64,000 bases of DNA from Emydura subglobosa (lineage: Eukaryota > Chordata > Testudines > Chelidae): positions 38,779,943-38,843,942 of the forward strand of contig ML679966.1 in NCBI GenBank assembly GCA_007922225.1, given 5' to 3'. Below are positions 46,385 to 57,955 of the stretch, piece by piece (position 1 is the first letter of the stretch; the number at the start of each line of letters is the position of its first letter). The position numbers were made by a program, and so were the translations under genes. The notes below the pieces were generated by a model that was not told the DNA's origin, did no database searches, and saw only the letters and a program-made list of their open reading frames with translations.

Positions 46385-48409
46385 AATTTAAGGACAGAAT
46401 GGACCACTATGATCATCTGACTACCTGTATACCATGAGGCATAAAATCTCACCAGTAACTTCTGTATCAAGCCTACAACTATAGCATATCTTTCAGAAAA
46501 AAATCCAGTATTGATTTAAAGACTTCAAGTGATAGAGAATACTCCACATCCCTAGGTAAATTGTTCCAATGATTAATTATCTTCACTGTTTAAAAATTTG
46601 GACCTTATTTCGAGTCTGATTTTGTCCAACTTCAGCTTTCAACTATTGCATCTCATTATGCATGTTCCTGCTAGATTAAAGAGTTGTCCATTATCAGAAA
46701 TCTTTTCCTAGTATATGTATTTTTAAACTGATTGTCACCTCTTAACTTTGTCTGTCTGTCTCACAAAGCCAATTTTCCAAACCTCAGATCAATGTTGTAG
46801 TTCTTTTAAATCTGTCAACATAATTTTTTAAACCAGACACAATATTAAAGAAATGGCCCCACTAATTCTATATACCAAGTTAATATAATTTTCTACTCCT
46901 ACTTGATATTCCCCTGATTATTCATCCAAGTATCACTTTTGCCTTCTTAGCTGCAGCATTGAGCTGGGGGTGCAGGTTATGTACCGTTACTTCTAAATCC
47001 TCCTCAGTGACTGCATTCCATGATGCTGTGTGCCATCTTGCATGTAAGTCACACTTACTTTGTTCCTAGATTCACCTTGCATTTGGTTGTGTTTGAACAT
47101 GTTTTTAATGAGCCTATCTTATCAAGACGCTGCATAACTGAAGTATGCCTATCTTTACTTACTGGAACACCAATTTGTGTCAGCTTCAAATTTTAGAAGC
47201 AATAATTTTGTATTTTCTTTCAGATTATGACTAAAAGATAAAAGATAGTACTGAACTAAGAACAGAGCCCACTAGAAAAAAAACCCATAGGATGATGATT
47301 CCCCATTTACTCTGAGATCTATCAGTTAATCACTTTGTAGTTCATATGAAAAGGGTTAGTGATTTTTGTATCATGCTGTTTTTATCAGAATATCATGAGG
47401 GCTAATTCAAATGCCTTACAGAAACCTAAGTATATTATATCCATTACCTTTATCCAACTAAATTTATAATCTCAAACTATATCAAGTTTGTTTGAAAAGA
47501 CCTATATTCCATAAAACCATACTAACTGGGTAGCGCAATTAATACCCGTTAGGTTTTTACTGATGGTGTCTGTCAGCCTTTCCATGATTTTGCCTGGAAT
47601 CAGTGTGAGGCTAACAGGTCTATAGTTACCCAAGTCACCCTGCTTACTCTTTTAAAATACTGGCTTTTTTCCAATCCTCTGGAACTTCCTCAATGTTCCA
47701 AGCTTTTTTAAGTCAATATTTAGGGTTCAGAGATCCTCATCCAGTTCTTTTAATACTCGTATGTACAAGTTATCTGGTCCTTGTTGATTTTAAAAAATTT
47801 TAACTAATAGTTGCTGTTTAGCATCCGCCCTAGTTACTGCTTGTGTAGAAAGTATTTCCTCTTCACATATAAGTACTTAATCTTACTTTTTTCCACCTAC
47901 AGAACTGAAAACGTTGAGTAATTCTGCCATTTCTATATCAGGTTTGTGGGGTTTTGCTTTATTGGACATCTAATAGAACATTCTTGAACTCCTGATTATC
48001 CTTCACATTTTTATGTTTACATTTTTTTCTTGCTCAATTTTGTTCATGACTGCTCACACCTTTTCAAAGTACCAAATGCATTTGTTACTGATTGGGACTG
48101 CATTCAGTTCACATATAAAAAATTTAGGCTGAGATGAATTTGCACCTATACAACCCTGAGCTGGTTGCAATATTTTATGTTAGAAAACTGTCTCTATTAT
48201 TAAAAATTCCAATGATGGTTTGCTAGTCACAGCATGAGCTCTCTAGCATTCCCAGACTGAAATCCCCTATTATAAGGTAATTATTTTCTATACATTACAG
48301 ATAGATATTTAAGGAACTGTTTATCTTGTTCACTGGTCTAACTTGGTGGTCTACTACAGATCCCCCTTAGTATCTCTTGGGATTTATTAGCTAAAATATG
48401 ATCAATAAA
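46385..48409 (-). mobile_element. CR1/L3-like LINE, minus strand, interrupted on the right
   Basis: The left end is the antisense 3' UTR of a CR1-type element. It is followed by the antisense reverse transcriptase, for example around 47,530-47,640 (GGAATCAGTGTGAGGCTAAC), and by endonuclease-side sequence up to 48,409. At that point an RTE-like LINE of opposite orientation begins. CR1-like sequence resumes at 50,151. No open frame remains, so it is old. Confidence 0.7.
48322..48409. repeat. Direct repeat A flanking the RTE-like LINE
   Basis: Starts TATCTTGTT and ends TGATCAATAAA. It aligns with 50,151-50,239 over its full length with roughly a dozen differences and one short indel by eye. Confidence 0.8.
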
Positions 48410-50150
48410 CACCAACTCTTAAAGATGTAGAGAAAGCTATCAAAGAGATTGTTGCCTGCTGCTTTCTCAGGTGCAATCAGATACCTCTGGAGCTCCTAAA
48501 GTCAGTGGGGGAGGAAGCTTGTAAGTGATATCTATGTACTTCTCTGCACCTGTTGGGAAGAAAGTTACATACCCCAGGATCTGAAAGATTCAAAGATAAT
48601 TACTCTGTATAAAACTATAGGGGACAGAGCAGACTGCAACAACTATTGAGGATATCTTTGCTCAGTGTGGTCGGCAAAGTGCTTGCAAGGGTCCTGCTAA
48701 AAAGACTCCAAGTCCTTGCTGAGAGAGTCTACCTTAAAGCCTATGTGGGTTCAGAGCTGGATGCTCCACAACTGACCTTCTTCACATTGTGCTTATTACA
48801 AGAAAAAAGCTATAAACAAGCACATCTCTATGTAGCATTCGTTGACCTACAAAAGGCCTTCAACATGATTAGCAGGAATGTCATCTATAAAATCTTTTTG
48901 AAAATTCACTGTCCACAAAAGGTCTTTTCCTATTCAAGGAATTCCATGAGGGAATGAAGATAACCATCCAGTATGAAAATGAAACATCATCTGAGTTTAA
49001 TATTGATACTGGTATGAAGCAAGATTGCATTTGAGTGCCCACTGGCTTTGGCATCTTCTCTGTCCTTTGTAAGTAAGCCTTTGGAAATTATCAATCTGGC
49101 GTACTAATTGAATCAAAGATGGACACCAGCTTGTTTAACATCTGATGATTCCAAAGCGGAAAATATATCACCCAGTTGACTATTCAGGATCTGATTTTCA
49201 CAGATGCTGCTGCATTCATCTCTAATTCACCTGATGAATTGCAGATTATGATAAACAAGTTCTTTAATGCATGCACCAAGTTTGGCATGGCAATCAGTAT
49301 CAAGAAAACAGTTGTCATTTCACAAGGTACCAACATTCCACCTAAAATGTATGTCAATAACAAAGCTCTGGATAACTTGGATCACTTCTGCTATCTTAGC
49401 TCAATTCTTACCAGCTCACTTAACCTTGATAGCAAACTTGATGTTAGAATCTGCAAAGCTTCTGTCACTTTTGGCAAAGTTACCTCACGTAACTGGAACA
49501 AGTTGCAAACCTTGAACACAAAGGTGTCTGTTTATCCGGATTGTGTCCTTAGTACCCTCCTTTATGGTTGTGAAAGTTGGGTTATGTACTTGAAACAGGA
49601 ATGGAGATTGAACAGTTTCCACCTCCGCTGTTTTAGAAGAATCCTTCAAGTTACTTGGGACCCACGGAACACCAATATTGAGATCCCGCAGAAAACCATC
49701 CTACAACCTATGCAGACTACACTGGACGTTCACCCTAGATGGTTCGCTGGTTGGGACACGTGGTGTGCATGCCTCAAGATAGTCTGCTGAAGACTGTGCT
49801 CTGTGGCCAAGAGGAGGGCCAAAGGTCCGATATAGTGACAAGGTCAGGCAAAGTCTCAAGAAATTCAGCATTACCACTGACAACTGGAAAAATCCTGCCC
49901 ACAATCACTCAGTTTGAAAAACCGAGGTTAAGGCTGGTGCAGTCACCGAAGAGAGCCCAGGTTCAGGCCTGCAGGTGAGCCAGAAAGCAGAGTATGCCTC
50001 AACCTCAATAGGGTGAGTGGACCTGTAGCCACTGTGGGAAGGTTTGTTGCTCACGCATCAGGCTCTTTTCCCATACCATTGCTAAGCAGCACTGATGGAC
50101 TAACTTTGTTGCAACTCCTTTCATCTGTCAAAATGTAGGATGGCCCATGA
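48410..50150 (+). mobile_element. RTE-like LINE fragment, plus strand
   Basis: Begins abruptly inside the reverse transcriptase with DVEKAIKEIVACC and ends just after a zinc-finger-like C-terminus (50,018-50,095). It is flanked by direct repeats A and B, which suggests insertion into the surrounding minus-strand CR1. The family looks like RTE-type non-LTR elements with a FADDA active site and a C-terminal C2H2-like finger. Clade naming is inference. Confidence 0.7.
48640..50095 (+). pseudogene. RTE-like ORF2: reverse transcriptase and zinc-finger tail
   Basis: The first frame (48,646-48,957) carries ISLLSVVGKVLARVLLKRLQ and VAFVDLQKAFNMISR, fingers and first catalytic motif. The palm resumes at 49,176-49,790 with DLIFTDAAAFISNSPDEL, corresponding to the FADDAAF box. 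One aspartate is replaced, so the active site is lost (F-T-D-A at 49,197-49,208). It is followed by LDHFCYLSSILTSS and LLYGCESWVMY. Near the end, in another frame, is WTCSHCGKVCCSRIRLFSH with a stop at 50,093-50,095, a C2H2-like finger. Frames are separated by stops and shifts. Confidence 0.75.
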
Positions 50151-50290
50151 TATCTTGTTCCCTGGTCTGATTTGGTGTTCTATAACAGATCCCCCACCAT
50201 TATCTCTTAGGACTTATTAGTTAAAACATGATCAATAAAGATTCCAGAGCCTGTACTTCTGAACTGTCAATAACGAAAGCAGATAATGGT
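50151..50290 (-). repeat. Direct repeat B and resumed CR1
   Basis: 50,151-50,239 repeats 48,322-48,409. After it the sequence continues with CCAGAGCCTGTACTTCTGAA, which would be the continuation of the interrupted CR1 endonuclease region. The right limit is uncertain. Confidence 0.55.
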
Positions 50291-50394
50291 ATCTAGAGAG
50301 TGACACCCCACCCCCTTTCCATTCTGCCCATCCTCTCTTTTCTAAATAGTGTGTTGTGACCTTCCCCTCTGCAATGTGGACTGGTGAATCGCTG

Positions 50395-51466
50395 TGTCAC
50401 CCCAATCCCCCAGTCCTGGAGCCCATCTTACTGTGCTTTACTGTGTGAACTCCCATTCCTGGGCAGATCATGCACAGCCTTCAGCAAGCAACTTGCTCCC
50501 AACTCAGTGAGTGAGTGTCTCTAGCCAGCCACTCATGGGATTATGCAGTAGTAGTACGACCCCAGCTATTATCCCAGTTCCAGATGCAACTCTAGGAACT
50601 GATGTCTTACAATGTTCAGTGTTGCCCACTGAACACAGCAAGCTCATTTATTCATCAATTTATGAAAGAAATTGATATTCATCAGCCTTGTCACTTCAAA
50701 TAGAGTCTCTAACTCATCTTAAACCAAAGGCACTGTTTTAGATAAAACAAACAAACAAATTTATTAAGTAAAGAAAGATTTTAAGTGATCATAAGTCAGA
50801 GGAAAGCAAGTCAGGTTTGATCAAGAGAAAATAAAAGGCAAATTGCATTTTAAACCAAGCTTAACACTTTCAGCAACCTTATAAACTCAGATAATTCTCA
50901 CTGCAGGCTGGCTGGTCTGCTTCCAGCCAGGCCCTCCCCCTGTGATTAGCACTTCAGTTGCTTGTTGGAGTTTGTAGATGGAGGTGGAAGAGAGAGAGAA
51001 CGGCAAAATGTCTCTCCTTTTTAAAATGTTCCTTCTCCTCTCTGGTGCTTTGCTCCCCTCTTTCAGGGTCAGGTAACACACAATGTCCTTGTATAGCTTC
51101 ATGTATAGCTCACTGAGTCAGGGACCATCCCCTTATCATGGTTTCTTTGTTGATGCTCAGGCTAGTCCTTTGTTCCTGGAAGAGCTGGGCTTGTTTTATG
51201 GATGCCTTTGTGAAGTGCAAATTGCCCTTCAGCTTTGTAGAGTTTTGCCTATGTCTGTTTCAAGGCATCAGACATATATTCGGGAACATTACATAGCAAA
51301 GCCTCATAATCATACAAATGCCATTACAACAAACATATTAGTATGACAATAATGTTCAGTATGCCATGAGTGTTCTAAAAAAATCTTACATGACATATTT
51401 TGCATTAAACATTACCCAATTACACTATAAGGATGATCATCGGGGGAAGGGGGGCAGTGTGTCACA
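50395..51466 (-). repeat. Solo LTR of an ERV, minus strand
   Basis: Bounded by TGTCACCCC on the left and GTGTCACA on the right, that is TGTGACAC...GGGTGACA in minus-strand reading. AATAAA lies on the minus strand at 50,765-50,760. A TATA-like TTTTAAAAAG lies near 51,025. No internal retroviral genes adjoin it. It shares the stretch AAAATAAAAGGCAAA with the LTR at 52,565, so the two belong to related families. No target duplication was identified. Confidence 0.5.
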
Positions 51467-52564
51467 GGTCTACATGGTGATTTTAATGTTCTAATCATGT
51501 GACTCATTCCACTCATTCAGTATCATCAATTATATAAAATGTCATAAATGAATATTTTTAACTTCTCTTGTTTCTTTACCAGGTGTTTAACACTGATCTA
51601 TAGTCAATTGAAAAATTTATTCTCTTTATGTCCCTTGATTCTTTACAGTCAAGCTACCTTGAATCTATTATGTTTGATTGTATGTACTGTATTTGTACTC
51701 TTAGTACCCTCCATTTTAGCTGCTAGTTTATCACCCTGAAGATTGGGCCTCCTTTATATGGGATTGGGAGGATATATGACTTGGATTGCCTCGATCTCAG
51801 TAGCAAAAGAGCCAATGTTCCACAAAACCAAACCCTCTACTTTTGCAGTTAGCTAGCCAACTCTTTGTTTCCATTGTTTTTTGTCTTTGCCCACAGTTTT
51901 CAGAATCCCATCTAAACCGCAAATGATGTGTCTTGTTTTCATTTGCAGAAAGATAGGCCATAGTCCAGCTGTCCTTTTTGTCTCCTTCAGAATGTTTTGT
52001 CTGCATTCTTAACATCAGGTCCATGATGAAGGTTGTCTGTCTTCTGGGCATGCTCAATATCCCCTCAGATTGGGCTGAACATACATCTTCATGTGTGTCC
52101 CATAGACATTCCTGTTCCTTTTCTCCTTTTCATTCTTCAAGACATTTTCTGTGACTGATGCACTTGAATGCCTGAAAATAGATATTTGTATATATGTTAA
52201 ATTTCTGCTGGTTCTCTTTCCTCACTCTATCACAAACTGCCAATTCTCCTCTCAGTTTGCTACTCTTCTGTTCCCTTAAAACTAATTAATTTTTCAGTTG
52301 GCTCAGTAGTGGTGCTTTCTGAATCTGGCTGTCCAAGGACCCTTTTGTCTCTCTGATGCTATGCAGGGTTAATAACTGACCTTTTAAATCCATTAATCTT
52401 TTTCTTCCAGCATAAACCTCAAAAGTTACATCTCATGTACACGTAGCCTTTCTTCATAAAGGAAAGAGAACATGAGAAATCGTTTACCATTCACAATTTG
52501 TTCCATTACTGACCTTGTAGTTGGTTGAGAAGAACTGTACCTGAAGAAAATGATCCTCTTCATC
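51467..52564. other. Unassigned sequence between two LTRs
   Basis: No gag, pol or env homology is seen, so the two LTRs do not enclose a readable provirus. The 86-residue minus-strand frame at 51,797-52,057 has no known motif. Confidence 0.45.
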
Positions 52565-53779
52565 TGTCACATTTGGGAGTGCAATCCAGATGAGTGAGGG
52601 ATTGTGCCCACAACGTTGGGTGCCTCACACTGTTTGTAGCTCCCAAACTGGGCCTCTCACAAACAGCCTACTTGCATGCAGGTCACAGCCTGAATGTCTT
52701 TGTGTAGCTGAATCTCTGATCCAGCAGGTCTGACCCCAGCAGCCTGTCAACAACACTGCAGTCACATCTGGCTTCCAGCAGCCTTGGTTACTATTTGCAG
52801 GGTGACCCCAACACACTCAGAGTCCCAAATTTTCTGCAAAACATGTATTCTGCATTGTCCAGCCATTTCCTGGATACTTCACTTATTTAAAGGTTCGTTG
52901 CCCCTATAATGAGTCAATATTCAACAGTATGCAACTTTAACTGGAGTTACCAAACAGTTCAGTTTAAACACAGCATTGGATTGGTTTAGATTAAAATATA
53001 AAACAAGTTTATTGACAAAAGAAGATACGATTAACTGAATTCAAATATTAGAGATCAAGTTAGAAAGGTTAAAAGCAAATAAAAGGCAAAACATGCATCT
53101 AAAATTCTAAAACTTAAATTAGCAAATTTTGGTTCAAGGCTTTGTTTAAGATGGCCTTTCTCAGCGACAGTCTTCCAGCAAGAGGGCAACTGATCCTGTC
53201 CTTGGCTAGGATTTCTTCCAATGACCAAATGGTGCTGGTACCTTTGTCATCTTAGGTGAAAGAGAGAGAAGACCATTGGCATTCTTTGCCCCTCTCTCTT
53301 ATAGGCCAGTGAACCTTCAAATGGATTCTTGTAAAGATTACTCCTCAAAGCAAAGTTTATTCAAATAGTAAAGAAGACAACATGGAATCTGGTGGTGAAG
53401 GAGGTTTTATGCTTTTTCTTCTCATCTGTATATGCTGAATTGCAAATTTGCTTTGTCTCCTGCCATCTCCTTTCTCTGCTTTCTGGAGGACTCCGTCTAC
53501 TATTTATATGTAAATTGAGGTAAACATACATTATTTCATTCAGAAAAGACTTGTTTAACAACTTCTGCTTGGGCAGGGCTGTGTGGTTTTGAACATGTGC
53601 TAATAACATCATATAGAGGGGTTTCATAACTTAACATATAATATTGCTACAAACATTTCACCTGATGTTATTGACCAGCAAACTATTAAGTTTTATAGTG
53701 ATACCTCACAAGGCATATTTTGTACAAAGATGATTACAATAGTGTGTAGGATGTGACTACAGGGGTTCTTTCAGTTACA
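52565..53779 (-). repeat. Solo LTR of an ERV, minus strand, about 1.2 kb
   Basis: In minus-strand reading it starts TGTAACTGAAAGAACCCC and ends AAATGTGACA, with inverted TGT/ACA ends. It has a TATA box (GGCCTATAAGAGAG, about 53,306) and a polyadenylation signal AATAAA at 53,013-53,008. These control elements are in the expected order. No coding part adjoins. Confidence 0.6.
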
Positions 53780-53829
53780 TTTCCCTCTTACAAACTCCAT
53801 CAGGAACACCTTTATTAACCTCTTCAATA

Positions 53830-53912
53830 CAAAAAGTCAATACAGCTAGGAAAGTGAGGTGAATTATATTCCCTTAATCTACCATCTGAATTGTTTGCCT
53901 GTTCAGAAATTC
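53830..53912 (+). repeat. Local duplicate, copy 1 (empty hAT site)
   Basis: Contains AAAAGTCAATACAGCTAGG, then CCCTTAATCTACCATCTGAA. It is homologous to 55,064-55,100 joined to 55,687-55,715, without the hAT insertion. Copy 1 carries a short extra segment (GTGAGGTGAA) before the site. Confidence 0.75.
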
Positions 53913-55063
53913 AACACAGATCTAGCTTCACTGCTCAGCAGGCCTCCTTGTTAATAGGGAAGGATTAACCACTCAGATATCGAACATCTGCTTTTAAGAA
54001 AAGCCAAAGAGCCCCGTCACAATCGCTCACAGAGACCAAAAAGAAAAACAAAACAAATAGAACATATTTTCCACATTTATTTAAACAAAGAGCTCAATTT
54101 TAAAAATAAGTTGAAGTCACTACACAACTTCAGTATTCAGCAAAATCTAGGATGGCTGCCTCCGTGCAGAATTTAAGGCTATTTTGCAGTGACGTAAACA
54201 AGTTCTTATTCCTAATTCCTGTTGGGAAAGTTTCCTTTGTGTGGATTGGCAGGTGAATTTACATCAAAAAATGATATTTTGCATTTTGGGGTTTTCAAAG
54301 AAACAGAGGGCAGTTTAGTTCCAGACTCCTATTGAGAATTGCTTGTGACAGTCCTGTCTCCAATCTAATTCTTCCTTTGTTGGATTATTTTGTAAAATGG
54401 GGAATTTGAACAAGAAAAGGGAACTGTCCATTTAGTGGGAGTGGGATAGATTTCAAAGTTATTTTCACATGATTACAATAGCACAGCTGTAATGGATTAC
54501 CTCTGGAAATAATCATCTGAGAGGCTCCCCCACAGTGGCGGGAATGTGGTTTAGACTGCAGGGATAATACCAAAGGTCTGGAAGCTCCCCCAAACAGTTC
54601 TAAGAGAAGAGATCCCCATAATAAGCAACGGCATATGGAACTATTGCAAACTATTTAGCTGGTAAGCTAAAATCAATATTTTGTATTATTAATTCGGGCA
54701 GAGATGCTTTAGGATTTGTAAGAATTTAATAAATATGCATACGGTGATGTTTTATGTTCTGTATCCTTTACATTTATTCTGGCTTATTAAAGATATAATT
54801 AAGTTTTCTAAAAGAGGAGAGAAGATATTATTGTAACAAAAATGTAGATGGTGGTACTGGGCTCTCAATAATTAAGATTTCAGGGATAAAATATAAAGGG
54901 ACTTTATAAGTTTAATAAACATTAAAGTGAGGTTTCTGCTCTGAAAATGGACTCTGTAAAAATGACGCCTTCTTACTGAACAGGTCTGTGCCCCATTTAT
55001 ATTCAGAATCTCATCTGTTAATGATAAACAAGTTTTTACCATTTTTCTTTTGCGAGCCCTGAA
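53913..55063. other. Unassigned AT-rich sequence
   Basis: Nothing recognised between the two local duplicates. Confidence 0.45.
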
Positions 55064-55715
55064 AAGTCAATACAGCTAGGAAAGTTGTATTTCCTTAATC
55101 CAGTATTTCTCAACCTTTTAAGTAGCAAGTATCCCCTAACGTCTGAAAATTTTAATAAGTACCCAACACTCAATTTTCCAGTCCGAGAAATACAATCTTT
55201 TTCCCCTTAACTGCTGGATGACTGTATTTCTCATAAAGCAGGAGAGTTCTGAGTTCTCCAGTGCTGTGTGGCTGTGGCAGATCACAAAACCCCCTGCTGT
55301 TTCTCCCCTCCTTCCTCCTCGCCTTCCTCCACATAGATGCAAAGGTCAACACCAGCCAATCAATGTGGCCTGATGGCAGTGTCACGTGGTGTTCTCCTCG
55401 CACAGGTGGGAACTTGTGAGGTCTGAGCGGGCACAAGCGGCCCACCAGAGTGGATAGCAGTGCTCCCCATGGCCGTCCCAAAGGGGTGTAGGCCTGGGGC
55501 AAATCACACTGTGTGGGCTGGCTGCCTCTCAGCTGGGACTGGGCAGGAAGTAGGCGGCTGCCACTTGGCTTCCCCAGAAGTCGGTGGATGCCGCTCGCCT
55601 TTTTTCACTGGGTTTTTTGCTGCGTACCCCCTACCTGTGTCTCGTGTACCTCCAGGAGTATGAGTACCACAGGTTGAGAAACTATGCCTTAATCTACCAA
55701 CTGAATTGTTTGCTA
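55064..55715 (+). repeat. Local duplicate, copy 2 (filled hAT site)
   Basis: AAAAGTCAATACAGCTAGG at 55,064 and TACCAACTGAATTGTTTGC from 55,695 are the two sides of the segment also found at 53,830. They are separated here by the hAT MITE and its target duplication. Confidence 0.75.
55101..55686. mobile_element. hAT MITE with perfect 8-bp target duplication
   Basis: Left end CAGTATTTCTCAACCTTTT and right end, inverted, CATAGTTTCTCAACCTGTGG are hAT-type terminal repeats. CCTTAATC precedes (55,093-55,100) and follows (55,687-55,694) exactly. The element is 586 bp, GC-rich in the middle and non-coding. The matching empty site is preserved at about 53,872. Confidence 0.9.
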
Positions 55716-55780
55716 ACTTCCGGGTAACTTTATCTGTACAACCAAGTGAACGTTTATGAGAATGTATAGATGCCACTGCA

Positions 55781-56093
55781 GGCTATGTCTATACTGTGAG
55801 CTAGGGTGTGATTCCCAGCTCACATAGACATACTCACACTAGCTCTCAGTTGAGCTAGCACACTAAAAATAGTAATGTAGCTGTGGTAGCATGTGCAGCA
55901 GTGGCCCTGAGCACTAACTCACCTGAACCCCATGGGTCTCTACTTAGGGAGGTTAGCCTGTGCAGTTGCTGCTGCTGCCTGCGCTACCATGGCTATACTA
56001 TTATTTTTACTGTACTAGCTCAGAGAAGAACCAGTGTGAATATGTCTGTATGAGCTGAGAATCACATCCCTACCTCATAGTGTAGATGTTGCC
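55781..56093. mobile_element. Fold-back MITE with about 110-bp inverted repeats
   Basis: The left arm starts GGCTATGTCTATACTGTGAG and continues through GGGTGTGATTCCCAGCTCA. The right arm, inverted, starts GGCAACATCTACACTATGAG and continues GGATGTGATTCTCAGCTCA. Later words also pair (CTAAAAATAGTAATGTAGC with the inverse of GCTATACTATTATTTTTAC). The transcript could fold into a long hairpin. Non-coding. Confidence 0.8.
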
Positions 56094-56268
56094 TCAGAGA
56101 ACAATGTCAAGACAGTGTAGGTGCATAGGTGTTCCAGTGGACATAATCCGGCCTGCAGAACCTTTATCACTGTAATAAAAGAAGGAAAGATTATTTCTTG
56201 ACCTTGCGGTTGAAAAATATCTTTGTACAAATATCTTGTGAATTGGACACAATTGTTATGGACTCATT

Positions 56269-56350
56269 TAGGGCCTGTGTATAAGTCAATGGCACTGCCC
56301 GCTTGCTTAAATTTCAGTATGTGCTTAACCGCTTTGCTGAATTAGGGCCA
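56269..56350. repeat. Short palindromic MITE
   Basis: TAGGGCCTGTGTATAAGTCA on the left and GCTGAATTAGGGCCAAA on the right frame an 82-bp unit with GCTTAAATTTCAGTATGTGC in the middle. The left and right ends pair only partly. Confidence 0.45.
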
Positions 56351-57914
56351 AAATACTACCTTTGTATTAATGTTCTGTCTACGGGTGGTTCTTCCTCCAT
56401 CTAGTCTTCCTCCATTTAGTCTTGCCTGACTTATGTCATTTCTTGGGTATGTAGAGACCTTCTGAAACTCAAATTGTTTAAAAAAATTTGCTTATTGTCA
56501 TTCCAAATCTTTCTTCTCTTCTTGCCTCCCCATCCTTCTTTCTCCCTCACAGACCCTGTGCAAGGTTTGGAGCTCTCTTTTTCCTGCGCCCAATTTTCTG
56601 CTACATCCTTTAATATCTCTGTTGCTCTTTCTTGACAGTCCTGATTGCTAAAACTCTTGTTCTTGCATTTGTTATCATATGCCATATAAAGACTAGCTTA
56701 GTTGCCTCTCATTTTTTCCTTGCCAGTCTCTTCAAAATGCTGTTTCTAAAGTCAACTTTTCTTGAAGTTAAACTAATCTATATTCTGTACCTCAATTTGG
56801 GTGTCTCTTTCTCTGCATGAATCTAATGTTAACATCATTTTTATAGATTCTGGTAACTTGCCCTGAAGGTAGAAATTTGTACATGCAAAGTAGTGACTTA
56901 GTCACTCTGCAACTGACATTTTTTATAAATATCTGGTATGATGCCATCTGGCCCAGGAATATTGTCTGATGACATATTTTATGGCATCTTTAAATGCTTG
57001 GATTTCTGTAGGTTTATTGATCTTCTGAACCGTATGTTCATATACTTTAGGCAAATTAATTCTTTGAAATATTAAATGTCCCTTTTCACCTTGTACGAAT
57101 AATCACTTCATCAGTGGTTTCTGGGTTGTAGCTATTGATAATACATCACTAATATATTCAGAGAAGATTAGGAATAGTACATAGTTTGCCTTTTTAGGCA
57201 AACTGCTGGCATGGATGAGTAACATTCAATTTCAGGCTGATTTTGTGTAAATGAAAACCAGCATCAAACATAATCCATGTTGTTCTTCTAAGTAATTAAT
57301 TATTTATTGTGCCTTCTGTTCATTTTATAAAATATTTCTCCAGTAAAGTTTGCTTGTCACAAGGTTGTTGTGTTATTTTTCAATATGGGGCCTGTCCTGT
57401 ATGTTGAATGCCCTGAAATAAAAAACTGAGTTCTTGGGGTGGGAGATGGTAAAAGAGAAACATTAACAAGGATAGTACATTGATAAATAATGCCTTGCAT
57501 TGTCAATAAAATCTGATTCAACCCTTCATTTTATATAGTGAATGATGTATTGTATATATGGAAGGACAGGTTCTTGGTTAATGACCAAAGCACTTTAGGG
57601 GTGTCCTTTGTGTCCCTGGCTTAGGACAGTGGTTCCTTCTGACTTTAAAAGATGCTTTTCTTCTTGGTAGATATGGATAAATGTGCTCTTTCAAATGGGA
57701 TGAGGCTGCCCTCTGATGAGACTGGAGAATGTACTGTGGCGGTGAATATGAAGCTATTGTGAAATGGGTTTCTTATTTAAATAGAACTATAACCTTTCAT
57801 TTCTTAAGTTTTGTCTCTTGAGTGGTCAGTATGTGTAGGTGCACTTCATAGTTTCCCTCTGACCAAATGTAGAAAAAAATATTACTCAATAAAAGTTTGT
57901 GCTAATCAGCTTTA

Positions 57915-57916
<2 letters not shown>

Positions 57917-57953
<37 letters not shown>
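57917..57953. repeat. (TG)n microsatellite
   Basis: About eighteen uninterrupted TG units. The 113-residue plus frame and 149-residue minus frame crossing it are repeat artefacts. Confidence 0.95.

Positions 57954-57955
<2 letters not shown>

Noticed and set aside
50395..53779. Single provirus bounded by the two LTRs
   Set aside because: The LTRs differ in length and sequence, and no gag, pol or env homology lies between them.
56431..56950. L1-like reverse transcriptase on the minus strand
   Set aside because: Only one faint word resembles the L1 palm approach. Frames are broken and no second motif supports it.
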